This document shows, piece after piece, positions 33,075 to 44,631 of a stretch of 64,000 bases of DNA; the first letter of the stretch is position 1; each line of letters begins with the position of its first letter. The position numbers and the translations under genes were made by a program. The DNA lies in the NCBI GenBank assembly GCA_963920635.1, contig OY987304.1:29760365-29824364 (forward strand), in the 5' to 3' direction. Under the pieces are notes generated by a model. It was not told where the DNA came from, made no database searches, and saw only the letters and a program-made list of their open reading frames with translations. The stretch is from Pseudeuparius sepicola. Taxonomy: Eukaryota > Arthropoda > Insecta > Coleoptera > Anthribidae.

Positions 33075-36000
33075 GTCTTATTTCGCTCATTTGCGAGAAA
33101 ACCGGCACAACTCAAAAATCGACAATTTTGAGATTATTGCGTAAAAATATTTGGAAAGGTGCCTACTTTTTACAGGAAGAACGTCATAGTGGTAGTTAGT
33201 GTAGTTTTTGCTGGATGGAGCCACTCTCGTTGTCGCAACTCAAGTTTCAACCTTTTCAATTGATCAAAGAGCGGCACATCTCAGTTGTGTCCAGTACGTT
33301 GGAGGTAAGTGTTGCGCTTTTTTCATTAAGAGTGGCACATCTCAAAATGAGTCTAATTAATTTAAGTTTTTCTTCACAAGTAATGGCTTATTTTGTGTTA
33401 ATACGCTTATAAGACTATTTGGTTATCTAAAATAAAGGCACATTTTAAGTTGTGCCGTTATATCGAAAAATATTAGGATACATTTTGTATTGTTATTTTC
33501 TAAGATATGGTATTATTTCGACTTATGCCATTTAAGTGGAAAACCTATTGCATTTTTTATTGTTGTGTCATTGTTAATGAAAAGAATTTGAATAATGTTA
33601 CCCTTTTTTAAATATTATTTTGAAATGTGCCACTTTTTTAGAAACGAAAATGCATTGATTATGTTTGTTTATTTATTGGGCTTTGCTCTTGTGTTTTTTA
33701 TTTTAGTGCTTTTCCGAGCAATGGCGTTTACATCTAGAACAAAAGCAATAATGGCACTTGTGCTAGCTAATAAAAATGAGGAAAATAAATCAGATGAAAA
33801 CTCTGTTGAGCACTATTCGACTGAGAACCTCATGCAATCTTCAAGTAAGTAGTGTCTGGTTACATTAAACCTAGCTATGCCATGTGTGTTATTAGTAATG
33901 AAAAACAATATTTTATTTGTAGGATAATTATTAAAATATATTATATTTTTAGATAATTTGCAAAGCAATGCAGATAGTCCACATGGATGGGCACAGATGT
34001 GCCAAGAACTGCCCGATTTCGATCAAGTCAACGAATATGAATGTCGACAAAATCTTCCTACATCACATGAAATAGAAATTGAAGAGAACAAGCATTTATC
34101 TGATTTTGCAGCAGTAAATTCTAAAAATACCAGTAAGTTATTTGAGACTATACGTAGGTACATTTTTAATTTTTAATGCACCTATATTTTTTAGATTATG
34201 AAGATAGTCACGTACAGTCAAATGCAAGTTCATCGTCTTCATCAAGCTCTTCTACTTCATCAGGTAATTCCAGCTCTTCATCATCTTCTTCTGATGAATG
34301 CCCAAGCCCAAGTAATAATGCCCCAGCTGACTTCGGTAAAAGTTTACAAATTGTCTGCTTAAGATAGTTTCTAAATTACTAATTATTTTAGATTCTGATG
34401 ATAGCATTAAAGACCCACCCTATAACCAATCTGGAACAGAATCTGAATCAGAAGATGAAGACAATAGTGACCTCAGACAAAAAAGAAAAGCAAATATTGT
34501 GGATGGCAATCCTAAAGAAAAGAAAGGAAGAAAGAGACAAAGAAAAGAAGAAACATGGAGACAAAATTTAAAAAAGAAACTTAGAAACAGCGGCAAAGAA
34601 TATGAGACAAAAGGAAGAAAACTAAAACCAGCTAGAGAAATGAAAGCTTCATGTACGGAGAAATGTTATCTTAAATGCTATTCTAAATTTACCGAAGATG
34701 AACGTAGAAAAGTTTTTGAGTCATGTTGGCAAATGGGAGACTTACAAAGACATAGAGATTTTCTAGCTAATAGTGTAGAAGTAGTTATTCCAAGATATAA
34801 ATATACCAGAGAGGGAAGCACAAGAGCCCCAAATAATGCATTCTATTTAAAACTAAATGACACTCGTGTCCGAGTTTGTAAACTTTTTTTTAAAAACACA
34901 TTGAGTATTACAGATCGTGCAATTCGCACTGTATTGGAAAAACGAACGGACGTGCCAAATATTCTTGAACCAGAAAAAAGAGGGAAGCATAAGAATCATA
35001 AAAAAGTAATATAATAAAAAATAATAAAAAAAGCATCAGAAGTTTTATTTCTGCGATACCTGCTGTTGAAAGCCACTACACAAGAGCGAACACTACTCGC
35101 CGGTTTATCGATGGAAGTAAGACCGTAGCAGAAATACACAGGGATTATGTTAATATCCAGAAAGGATTAAATCGCAATTGCGCAAACTATGTTATGTTTT
35201 ATAGAATGTTTGTGGAAGAATTTAACATCTCGTTTTTTAATCCTAAGAAAGATAGATGCGAAACGTGTGTTGCTTTTGAAAATGCAACCGGCGGCGAAAA
35301 AGAAAATTTTAATCCAAAATATGAAAGCCATTTAAGAGAAAAAGAATGGTCAAGAAAGGAAAAAGAAGAGGATAAGGAAAGAGTTTGCAAAAATGTAATA
35401 GTAGCCTGCTATGATCTGCAAGCAGTGTTTCAGTGTCCGAAAGGCGAGACCTCTGTATTTTACTACAAGTCGAAACTAAATGTTTTAAATTTAACTTTTT
35501 TTGACATGGGAAGCAAAAATGTTAGTTGTTTTATATGGCACGAAGGTGAAGGCGATATGGGAGTTAATGAAATTGGAACTTGTGTGTATAAATTTATACA
35601 AAGAGTAGCTGAAAGCACAAAGGAAGATATGGAAATAATATTTTACATTGACAATTGTGGAGGCCAGCAAAAAAATAAGATAATGATATCAGTATACTTG
35701 CACGCTCTTTCAAAATTTCCCAACATTAGGCTTATCCAGCATAAGTTTCTGATAGCTGGGCACACACAAAATGAGGGAGACTCTGTACATTCGATAATTG
35801 AAAGGCAAGTTCAAAGAACTTTAAAATCTGGGCCTGTGTATACACCCGATCAATTTATTTCCATTGTCAGAGCCTCTAAAAAAAAGGGCACACCCTATCA
35901 AGTAATTGAACTATCACATGAATGCTTCTACGACATGAAGGATTTGTCTAACCAAATGTTGCCCTCAATACTACGAAACTGTGAAAATCAGGATTTTAAA

Positions 36001-36700
36001 ATTACCGAAGTAAAAGTAATAAAAGTTGAGAGGGATTTCAAGAGATCTTTTTTCTATAAAACCAGTTACGCTGATAAGGAATTTCAAGAAGTCAAACTAG
36101 ACAGACCTAATAAACGACGTAGTAGAGAAAAACTCGAAATTAATTATGAAGGTATCCAGCTTCGTCCAGCTTTCCCAAAAAAACCACGCATAGCAGATAG
36201 AAAAAGAGACGATTTAATGGAACTTGTCCAAAAAAACCATATTCCTAAAACGTATAAGCCATTTTTTGAATCACTGTAAGCAAAAGTTAATTTTGTTACT
36301 TGTTTTACGTGCAATTTTGTTCCCAATTTTGTGTTTTTTTCAATTCAATTGTACCCTATAATTGTTTGCCTATTGTCTAGTTTGATATAAATATATAAAT
36401 AATATAAAAAGTTCACCTTGAGACGTTGTGTTTTTGTTTTATATTCCTCACTTGAAACAATTTTGTTTGCTCAAATATCGACACAAATCAAAATAAATAA
36501 AAAAAACGTGCCTAAAAATAAAGATTTTTTGAAAATAAAGAAAACCAATCTATAAGAATGATAAATTTAATCATATTAGAATGCAAAATAACAAATTTGA
36601 TCGATGCATCTGTTAAAATTTAACTTTAATTTACAATCTAAAAACTAAAAACTTTTAAACCTAAATATCTCAACTTGTTCTTTTGTGTGAAATGAGCGTT
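33075..36700 (+). mobile_element. Candidate autonomous DNA transposon with DUF7869-like DDE protein
   Basis: The spliced gene (33721-36279) lies between two inverted matches: CGCTCATTT near 33083 and AAATGAGCG near 36696, each followed inward by a motif of the GGCACAACTCA / GTTGAGAT type. The left flank also repeats GGCACATCTCA-like words at about 33103, 33271, 33331 and 33438, which could be transposase-binding sites. No convincing target duplication is visible, so the boundaries are provisional. Confidence 0.45.
33721..36279 (+). CDS. DUF7869-like DDE/RNase H-fold protein, four exons, one frameshift
   Basis: Exons inferred from GT-AG sites, all in phase 1: 33721-33844, 33953-34132, 34195-34335, 34392-36279. 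The start MAFTSRTKAIMALVL fits the family. Next come an acidic/serine-rich region (a run of ~20 Ser), a basic stretch (KKGRKRQRK) and a Cys-rich motif (CTEKCYLKCYSKF). The C-terminal domain has Asp in CYDLQAVF, Asp in YIDNCGGQQKN and Glu in GHTQNEGDSVHSIIE (residues 74, 153 and 203 counted from 35194). This is a plausible DDE triad. A one-frame shift in an A/T-only stretch at 35010-35035 breaks the ORF after GKHKNHKK; the following frame resumes with SFISAIPAVESHYTRA. Proteins like this occur in many copies in insect and cnidarian genomes, arguing for a transposase rather than a host gene. I do not know its superfamily name. Confidence 0.75.
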
Positions 36701-37305
36701 ATGTTATTCAGTCCTATTAGCCTCCCGTTCTCACTACTCCTTCTTACCCTTATTACAAACCCTTTCTCTTATTTAGGGGATCTAAAGTTTAATTCACCCG
36801 ATTCAACCCCTTAAACCTCTCCTGTGGGGGGTGGCTCACTCTCTCCAATTAAGACGGGGGCGGTCCCAGACACTCGCACCCCGTCCATATTCAGACCGAT
36901 TAAATATTTAATTTTAATTTGGGCGCGTGCCCCCGCAAAGGGGGCTTATCTTTCCATCGCCCTTGCTTGCTCGGAAAAAGCTGCTCCGGGGGAAAAACTA
37001 TTACTCCCTGTGCGGCAGTCAGAGAAGAGATACCCTTTCAGTGATAATCCGCAATATAGAGGGTGTCTATTGATGGAGGGCCATTCGGGTTTTTCAAAAA
37101 TATCTCGGCCATAGAATGTGTTTTTACAGTTAGCCCATCAAAAATTTCTTCCTGCCTTTTTGATAGGCGCTTATGCTCAGAATAGAAAATTTTGATTGTA
37201 AATCAAATTTTGTCTCTTCGAGGGAAATAACAAAAAGATTGGGAAAAGCGTTGTGACGTCACACACCATTTTGAAAAATTAACTTGTAATGGCTCAAACT
37301 TTGGA
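36701..37305. other. Intergenic, GC-rich block, nothing recognised
   Basis: 36.81-37.1 kb is rich in G and C in a very AT-rich context, and its single open frame has no known domain. Confidence 0.35.
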
Positions 37306-38190
37306 AAACATTATATTATATTATATTATATTATATTATATTATATTATATTATATTATATTATATTATATTATATTATATTATATTATATTATATTATA
37401 TTATATTATATTATATTATATTATATTATATTATATTATATTATATTATATTATATTATATTATATTATATTATATTATATTATATTATATTATATTATA
37501 TTATATTATATTATATTATATTATATTATATTATATTATATTATATTATATTATATTATATTATATTATATTATATTATATTATATTATATTATATTATA
37601 TTATATTATATTATATTATATTATATTATATTATATTATATTATATTATATTATATTATATTATATTATATTATATTATATTATATTATATTATATTATA
37701 TTATATTATATTATATTATATTATATTATATTATATTATATTATATTATATTATATTATATTATATTATATTATATTATATTATATTATATTATATTATA
37801 TTATATTATATTATATTATATTATATTATATTATATTATATTATATTATATTATATTATATTATATTATATTATATTATATTATATTATATTATATTATA
37901 TTATATTATATTATATTATATTATATTATATTATATTATATTATATTATATTATATTATATTATATTATATTATATTATATTATATTATATTATATTATA
38001 TTATATTATATTATATTATATTATATTATATTATATTATATTATATTATATTATATTATATTATATTATATTATATTATATTATATTATATTATATTATA
38101 TTATATTATATTATATTATATTATATTATATTATATTATATTATATTATATTATATTATATTATATTATATTATATTATATTATATTATA
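37306..38190. repeat. (TATAT)n-type microsatellite, ~177 units of ATTAT
   Basis: About 885 bp of the pentanucleotide ATTAT without visible interruption. The long open frame across it (repeating IILYY) is an artefact of a 5-bp repeat lacking stops in one frame. The absence of any variant unit over this length indicates recent expansion, or assembly smoothing of an even longer tract. Confidence 0.98.
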
Positions 38191-38429
38191 AATGTAATTA
38201 TTTTTTTGTCGAAACAATACTTCCACTCACTTGGTATTGCAAAAATACCGAGTAACTTTATTAGTGATCAATTTATTTTTATCGAAATCAAATAAGATAC
38301 AGAAATAATATATTATTCTTCTGATTGATTTATTATTCTTTTAACTGTGGTTCGAGGAACAATAATTTTGCACAATTAGTACTCCATTGGGCACCATCTA
38401 GCAAGAGAGAAATAGCGCTCATGAGTTTA

Positions 38430-38545
38430 TTCATGAGTAGTTTATTTGCCTGGGCCTTACAGGTCTCGGGAACTAAATTCTAGATTAGTTGTAATAAGTT
38501 GAACTTCAATGCCTTGGTACACAAATAACTATTTTTTGGCAATAC
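38430..38545. mobile_element. Truncated hairpin MITE ('ACATAAATAACTAT' family)
   Basis: From GTTTATTTGCCTGGGCC through TTGAACTTCAATGCCTTGGT to ACACAAATAACTATTT this matches the right half and apex of the element at 1.68-1.82 kb. The left arm is mostly missing. Confidence 0.6.
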
Positions 38546-39204
38546 AGTATGTCATTTCTGTAATCACCATTTCGATAACAAAAATATATTTTTTTAAGTA
38601 TTGTAATCATCATTTCGATAACAAAAAATATGTTTTTTAATATTATTATCCAAGTTCATTGCATTCTCCAGTTTTATTGTCTAAGAAATTAAACAAGCGT
38701 GTCATTTCACCAAGTAGCGAACTTTTAGTTTCTGCAGAAAAAAAATTTAGGTATACTCCTATACATAGGTATCATTTTGGTAACACAGCTTTAAAGATCG
38801 TTTGGACTAATAAAATAAATATAGTAAGATTATATCGCATTGACAATCGCATAAAGATATTGATTCACCAATAAAATGCTTCAATTTTTTAGTTGTTGCC
38901 AAGAAAATCAAATTTTATATGACACGTAAAGTGTTACTTGCGTGACGTCAACTCATGTGAGGTATACTATAGTTACCATTGTCAAACTGGTGTTGTCAAC
39001 AATACGACGGAGATTCTCGTCTAGTGCTATGAGTTGGCGTCACAATAATAATTGAGCCTGGAACATTCAGGATAATTTATTTATTTTAATGGACTTATAG
39101 TTCCACAAAAAATGTAATATTTTGTACATTGGCTATTCAAACTATGTCCTTTCAATAAATGAAATAAAAAAAATTGATGTTAAATGAGCCCATTTAATAT
39201 CTAA

Positions 39205-39632
39205 TAATATTTATTTCTGACCGGGATATTATAAGCATATATCGTCATAGTTACGCTATCAATAAAGAGGGTCATAACTCCCTTGGGACATTATAGATTC
39301 TATAATTCCCTCTACCTTTCACAAGTAAAAAGAAAATAAAAAATGTAACATAGCAACAACCTAGCAACAACAAAACTCTTATAATCAATGGTACCTGATT
39401 TAAATATACCGGGAAGGTAATAAATTGGTACATTCTTTCCGTTTTAAAAATGAACAATATTTTATTGAAATCGGTCAGAAATAAAATTATCTATGTACCA
39501 CGGGAATTAATGAGCCTTAATAACCTCAGGCAATTGCTGTCCCTCGGGCCGGAGGCCCTCGGGACGCAAACTTTGCCATCGGTAATTTCGGCCCTTATAA
39601 TTCCCTCGATACATAAATAACTATTAAACAAT
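39205..39632. mobile_element. Hairpin MITE cluster
   Basis: 39478-39632 is a member of the ACATAAATAACTAT family: ATGTACCACGGGAATTAATG at the left, apex CCCTCGGGCCGGAGGCCCTCGGG, right end TAATTCCCTCGATACATAAATAACTAT (written in part). Just before it, 39205-39486 is bounded by ATTTATTTCTGACCG and its inverse CGGTCAGAAATAAAAT, suggesting a second small element joined to the first. Confidence 0.6.
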
Positions 39633-39739
39633 GCTTTTCATTGTTGTTAAAGTTCATTTGGTATTGTCATCCCTATTAATTTGAATACTATTCAAATTTG
39701 ACTGATGTACATACACAGCTTAACGTGTAAGTTTTGTGT

Positions 39740-41140
39740 GTATTAAAAATCATGTCTGAAGTTAAATAGTATGTGAAAAGCCAAAGGGGAACCGACATGC
39801 TATACCTCAATGGATATTTTTATGTTAGGAATAAATCATTAGCGGAAGTACTATTGGAAATGCGAAGATTTCAAACATAAATATAGAGCAAGATTAACTA
39901 CCACTTAAGGAAGGCTTCAAAAATAAATAATGTAAATCACAGTCATCCGGGGAAGCCCGAAAATGTTCAGGTGCGAAATGTTTTATCGGATATCAAGCAA
40001 AAAGCAAAATCAACAGTAGAGACACCACAACAAATTATATCCCAGTCCACGTCGAAAGCAACCGAGCTTACTCTTACTAAATTACCGTCTGTGCAAGGTA
40101 TTAAACGTACCATAAAGACACATTAGCCAAAAAGAGCATCATTATCCTACACTACCGATGCACAGAAAATTTTTGGAATTGGGGGAGGAATTCAAAATTA
40201 CCACAAGAGGCTTTAATTTTCTCCTCTACGATTCTGGGGTGGGAGATGAAAATAGAACGCTTATTTTTGGCACACTCTTGAATCTCCGATATTTGGCCGG
40301 AGCACAAACTTGGTTCATGGACGGAACCTTCCAGTTCCCGAAATGTTTTATCAAATGTACACCCTCTATGCAACCGTGAGAAATAGGTATAACAGTTCCT
40401 TTGCTATTTGCAGCGGTACCGAATAAACGGCATGAAACATACCTCGCTTTATTTAGAAAAATAATTGAACTGCTAGAAACTGATTTCGCAGTATCACGAA
40501 TTTATACAGATTTTGAAATCGGCGTAATTCCGGCGGTTAAACAAGCTTTTCCAACAGTAGCACATATGGTTGCTTTTTTCATTATAGTCAAAATCTTTAC
40601 AGAAAACTTCAGAAGTTGAAAATTTTTTATTCAGATGTTGAATTTGCCCGAAAATAAAGTTGACGCCTTTGTACCACCGGAGTGCGTTGAACGAGCTTTC
40701 GATGTGATAATGGAAACTAACACGATTCCCGCAATTATGCAAGATTCTGTTAATTATTTCGATGATGTGTGGATAGGGAAGTTAGAAAGGCGAGCCAGAA
40801 AACCCCCTTCTTTTCCACATTCAATGTGGAATTGTTACACGAATGTTCTTAAGGGTGAACCAATAACAAACAATATAGTGGAAGCTTGGCATCGAGGGTT
40901 TCTCTGCCATTCTAACGCTAAGAAACCCTCGGTGTGGCATTTTATAAACATTTTGAAAAAGAACAGTGTCTAACTGAATTGAAAATCCAAAAAGAAGTCA
41001 CAGGCAAACCACCCGCGAAAAAAAAAACAAATAGGTATAAAAGCGTGGAAACAAGGGTGAAAAATATTTGGCAAAATTTTAATGCCACCACTTCTGAAGA
41101 ATTAGAATCGTATATTAAGCAGCTGTCGCTTGTTTTGTAA
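39740..41140 (+). pseudogene. FLYWCH zinc finger-MULE transposase pseudogene
   Basis: Plus strand, several frames and stops. 39.78-39.96 kb reads SQRGTDMLYLNGYFYVRN and later NHSHPGKPENVQVRNVL, a FLYWCH-type zinc finger with part of the middle lost. 40.0-40.1 kb encodes the linker (TPQQIISQSTSK, LPSVQGIKRTI). 40.16-41.14 kb encodes the MULE domain: WFMDGTFQFPKCF (first Asp), VPLLFAAVPNKRHETYLALF, YTDFEIGVIPAVKQAFP (second Asp), then TNNIVEAWHRGF (Glu and His region) and a basic tail. Mutator-like elements move by cut and paste with long inverted repeats. At least four frame breaks rule out activity. Confidence 0.88.
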
Positions 41141-41240
41141 TTGCTTTGTATTTATTATGAATTATTGTATTTTTTATTTGAGTAAATGGTTTTCGTCGTG
41201 TAGCGACAAAATATAATTTTAATCGTAAAAAATATAGGTG

Positions 41241-41440
41241 TTTTAAATGATTTTTCGAACAGTTGCCTATTCGACCTGATCACCATTTCCAACTAATGTT
41301 TTTCGAACTAATGACTTTTCGAACTAATGTCGTTCGAACTATTTTTTTTAACAATTTTTTTCGAACTATTTTCCGCTACCCAATTAAAACAGATGGATGG
41401 ATGGATTAATTGATGGATGGATTGATAAATCGATGGAGTA
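41241..41440. repeat. TTTTCGAACTAATG repeats and (GATG)n
   Basis: Just after the MULE pseudogene, TTTTTCGAACTA / TTCGAACTAATG words recur five times in ~100 bp (41300-41375), then (GATG)n runs from 41392. The clustered words could be terminal or subterminal repeats of the MULE element. No matching set was seen on its left side. Confidence 0.5.
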
Positions 41441-41779
41441 GGTCAAGGGATCCTCCTCTATACATATAATTATACAATTAACTACTACAACAATATGCTA
41501 GCTATTGCTAACTATTTTGAATATCATGATTTTTAACTATACTGTACTTTATATACTATACTTTAACTATACTATTTTGAATATCATGATCCTTAACTAT
41601 ACATGCATAATCAAACAAAATAAACAGTCAACCACACACAAACAAAAAGAGACGCTACATATGAAAACGTCGATAAAGTGAGTAAAAAAACCTCCTTCAT
41701 TAACTTGAGGGGTGCCAAGTTGTCGCCGCGCTGAAACCGCAGCAGGCTTATAAACGCCGACGTGGATTCTTTTGCGAAC

Positions 41780-42205
41780 CCACTCTCGTTTGTCACGGCA
41801 CCCCTACAGGTTTTTTCTATACTCCTACATCTACTAGTCCCACACAGATATCTTTGAGATGGAGATTAAAATTGATTTAGGTATACACAAAAAATTCAGA
41901 ATTTTCTTTTTTAGATTTTTTTTGCGTCGCCACTCGCCACTGTCTTTTGTCACGACATCCCTACAGGCTTTTTCTATACTCCTACATACCCTACGCGTCC
42001 CCATAAATATATTTGAGAATGAGATTGATTTACACAAAAAAATTCAAAATATCTTTCTTTGGGTTTTTTTTTGCGATGCCATTGTCATTTGTTACGACAT
42101 AATACAGTTTTTTCCATACCTTTACATATCCTACGAGTCCCTCACAAATATCTTTGAGATTGAGGTTGATTTAGATAAAAAATTCAGAATTTGTTTAGCT
42201 TTCCT
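41780..42205. repeat. Satellite-like tandem array, ~3 units of ~142-157 bp
   Basis: Units begin GTCACGACATCCCTACAGG at about 41792, 41949 and 42091. Each continues with TTTTTCTATACTCCTACATA, CTACGAGTCCC, AAATATCTTTGAGATTGAG and TTTTTTTGCGACGCCACT. The same unit occurs as ~1.5 copies at 52335-52550. Confidence 0.8.
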
Positions 42206-42209
42206 TAAT

Positions 42210-43576
42210 TAGCTGAAAATATTTTATATGTGCGATTATGTAGGTATGGTTGTAGGTTGACTGGACTCAATTACTGATATGAACGACTTTCTTATAAATT
42301 TTGTATTATTTATTAATGTGAAGGATACCAGATACCAGTCGTGGAGTTAGAAGCATGATTTTATTGGCAGAGATTTTTATGTTTTAAACGGTTTTCCTAA
42401 TATATTCCCGACGCTTTTGTGGTAGGTACACGTATCTGCAACGATTTGTCCGCCGTCATAAAGCGTACAGCGCTGATGTACACGAATTTTTCCTCCAGAA
42501 GCCCTTGGGGATTTATCTAATGCTTGAAACACATCGACAATGGATGGGAGCTTTCTGCCCCTCACTTTAGACCCTCCACATCTCTCCTAGATAAATACGT
42601 CGAAATATCGTCTAAAACTGTGCAGACTTTCGAAGCGCAAACTTAGTTACAGATAGGAGGTAACGTTTAGGTCAAAGAACGTTCCTTTGTCTTGAAAATC
42701 CTGACAATTCGGTCGGAAATGAATAGCGGGAGCGATCCCGTGCTTATCTTGCCGCATTCATGATCAAAGACATCGCAGTTGTTTATTATGGGGTTCGGTG
42801 AAGTATAGAGATAAAGAAATGCAAGGAGATGGGTTTCCGGGACAAAGAAGATAAACGGTTTATTGGACGTTTTAAATTAAGAAGTTTCGAACGAATATCC
42901 GCAATCTAAATTGCTAACGTAAAATGGATAACGATTATTCGAGAATAATGATTGCCAATGTTTTAACTGGGATGAGGACCATAATAATTGTATTTTGGAT
43001 GAGGACCATAATAATTGTATCTTAAAACCTCGAGGTCTCACTCTTATACCGTGATTTTCCGAAAAAAAAACAAACAAATTGGGCCTCAGGTTTAAGGTGA
43101 CATTTTCAGAGGGGCGGGACCAGCAGAAATGAAACTAAAATCAGCAATACATTTATAGATTATACATTTATACATTTTTGACTAGACAAACGACTGTGTA
43201 GTAGCAGCAAACATTCATTTACTAACGTAGATACTTGATAATTGCTGAAAGTATCCTGATTTTATATAAATAATCATTTTGTATGCACAGGTTTGGCGTC
43301 ACTTTGACAACAAAGATTAAAATACAATTTCTCCTAATATACGCCATTAATGTGAAAATCCAAGGTTAGCCAGGTAGTTAAATAGGGTTTCTTCAATCCA
43401 ACACTACAACAACAGCAAGAACTTGAGCGGTTTTCCAAAAAAAAATGTACCTAAAAGAAAATATTCAAAACACAACCATACACACACAAAAGTACCTATT
43501 GATGGTTACATAACATGGGATTTTTTAGTTGAGGCCTTTTTGTGAAGATGGCGCAAACATTCGTCTCGGTCCGACC
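42210..43576. other. Unannotated stretch
   Basis: A direct duplication at 42972-43022 (GATGAGGACCATAATAATTG twice). Open frames at 42377-42565 and 42877-43077 carry no domain that I recognise. Confidence 0.35.
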
Positions 43577-44066
43577 CAGGGAAATGGAGTAGGGAGAATA
43601 CGCTACAAGCTGCGGGAACTACCTAATAAAAGTGTTCAAGTTCATCCATGCGCGTATCATTGTTAACAGACTTGGCACTGCAGACTGCTTTAGAGGTCTT
43701 CGTCCTCGTTCGCCACGATGCACAGTAAAGGCATCAGCAGCAAAATGTTTTGAACAAATAAATTTATTTGGGCTCAAAGTCCAATCAGTCCCCAAGTTAA
43801 GAATTTTTAACCACATATTCAATCATTAAAATTATACAGATGCGCGCCTATGGTGCCCAAAATTTCAGCGATTGTTTTTACTAAACTTACCGAAAAAATG
43901 ATACCTACTCCCGGAGGTCTCCTAGACTTATAATTCCTACGCTTGGTACTGCACACGACAAAACAAACAAAACGTCAAAGTGAGGATAATATGGCGGCCA
44001 TTAAATTTGCCTGGAAATAGGATGCCGCAGTAGGTCAAATCTCGTTCTCCCTACTCCATTTCTCTG
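43577..44066 (-). mobile_element. 490-bp mini P-type element carrying THAP exons
   Basis: The ends are inverted repeats CAGGGAAATGGAGTAGGGAG at the left and the inverse of CAGAGAAATGGAGTAGGGAG at the right. They are flanked by an exact 8-bp duplication GTCCGACC at 43569-43576 and 44067-44074. The only coding content is a two-part THAP zinc-finger domain on the minus strand, with no catalytic domain. THAP plus an 8-bp duplication points to the P-element superfamily. It is a deletion derivative, able at most to be moved by a related transposase. Confidence 0.85.
43619..43975 (-). pseudogene. THAP domain, two exons, no transposase body
   Basis: Minus strand. The first part (about 43975-43891) reads VCFVVCSTKRRNYKSRRPPG and then VGIIFS, ending at a GTAAGT donor. 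It has the first two zinc-ligand cysteines (CxxxC). The second part (43822-43619) reads NMWLKILNLGTDWTLSPNKF, then ICSKHFAADAF (the CxxH pair and the F) and LKQSAVPSL (the AVP box). All four zinc ligands survive. Upstream of MWL the frame has stops before any AG acceptor, so splicing to it is doubtful. THAP domains bind the element's own DNA, so this would be a DNA-binding-only product if expressed. Confidence 0.7.
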
Positions 44067-44631
44067 GTCCGACCTAACCCACAATTTAAACAGGGTTGCC
44101 GGATTAATTTATTTCAATTGGAATCTAACTACTAAAATGGAAAAGGTGTTTTATGGAAACGAAAAGTAATGAGTTTAGGTATCTCGATACTCAACAAAAA
44201 CAAATACGTTACATTATTTGTACTTATTTTCTATGGTTACCTTAAGAGAGTATATAAGTTTACATGTTCAATAACCACTTCAACAATTTTTGAAAAAATA
44301 CTTGCAAGTATTCTAGAAGTTTTAATTTGACTCATAGTACGAGAATCAGCTTTCCTGGAATTTCTTACCATCAAATTCAAGTCAAATTCTGTCAACAATA
44401 AAGGAATTAACATTATTACCAAAGTAATAATTATAGTAGGTGTAGTTATAGTATGTCTTTTGGGATATAAAAAAGGTATAACAATATACAATAAAACATC
44501 CATAACTACATGGTCAATGAAATTCAAAAGTACTGGAAAAATAAGACGCAGTAGGTAGGTAGTTAATTTTGATATAAAATTATATTCTAGAACACACATT
44601 TAAGTTGACATAATAATAATTATAATTAATA

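Noticed and set aside
34192..34335. Serine-rich ORF as a separate secreted mucin-like gene
   Set aside because: Phase-1 splice sites on both sides make it an internal exon of the DUF7869-like gene.
37289..38191. 300-codon open frame repeating IILYY
   Set aside because: It is the translation of a pure ATTAT microsatellite; a 5-bp unit without stops in this frame is open by necessity.
41780..42205. CRISPR array
   Set aside because: Units are 142-157 bp, contiguous, without spacers, and the genome is eukaryotic.
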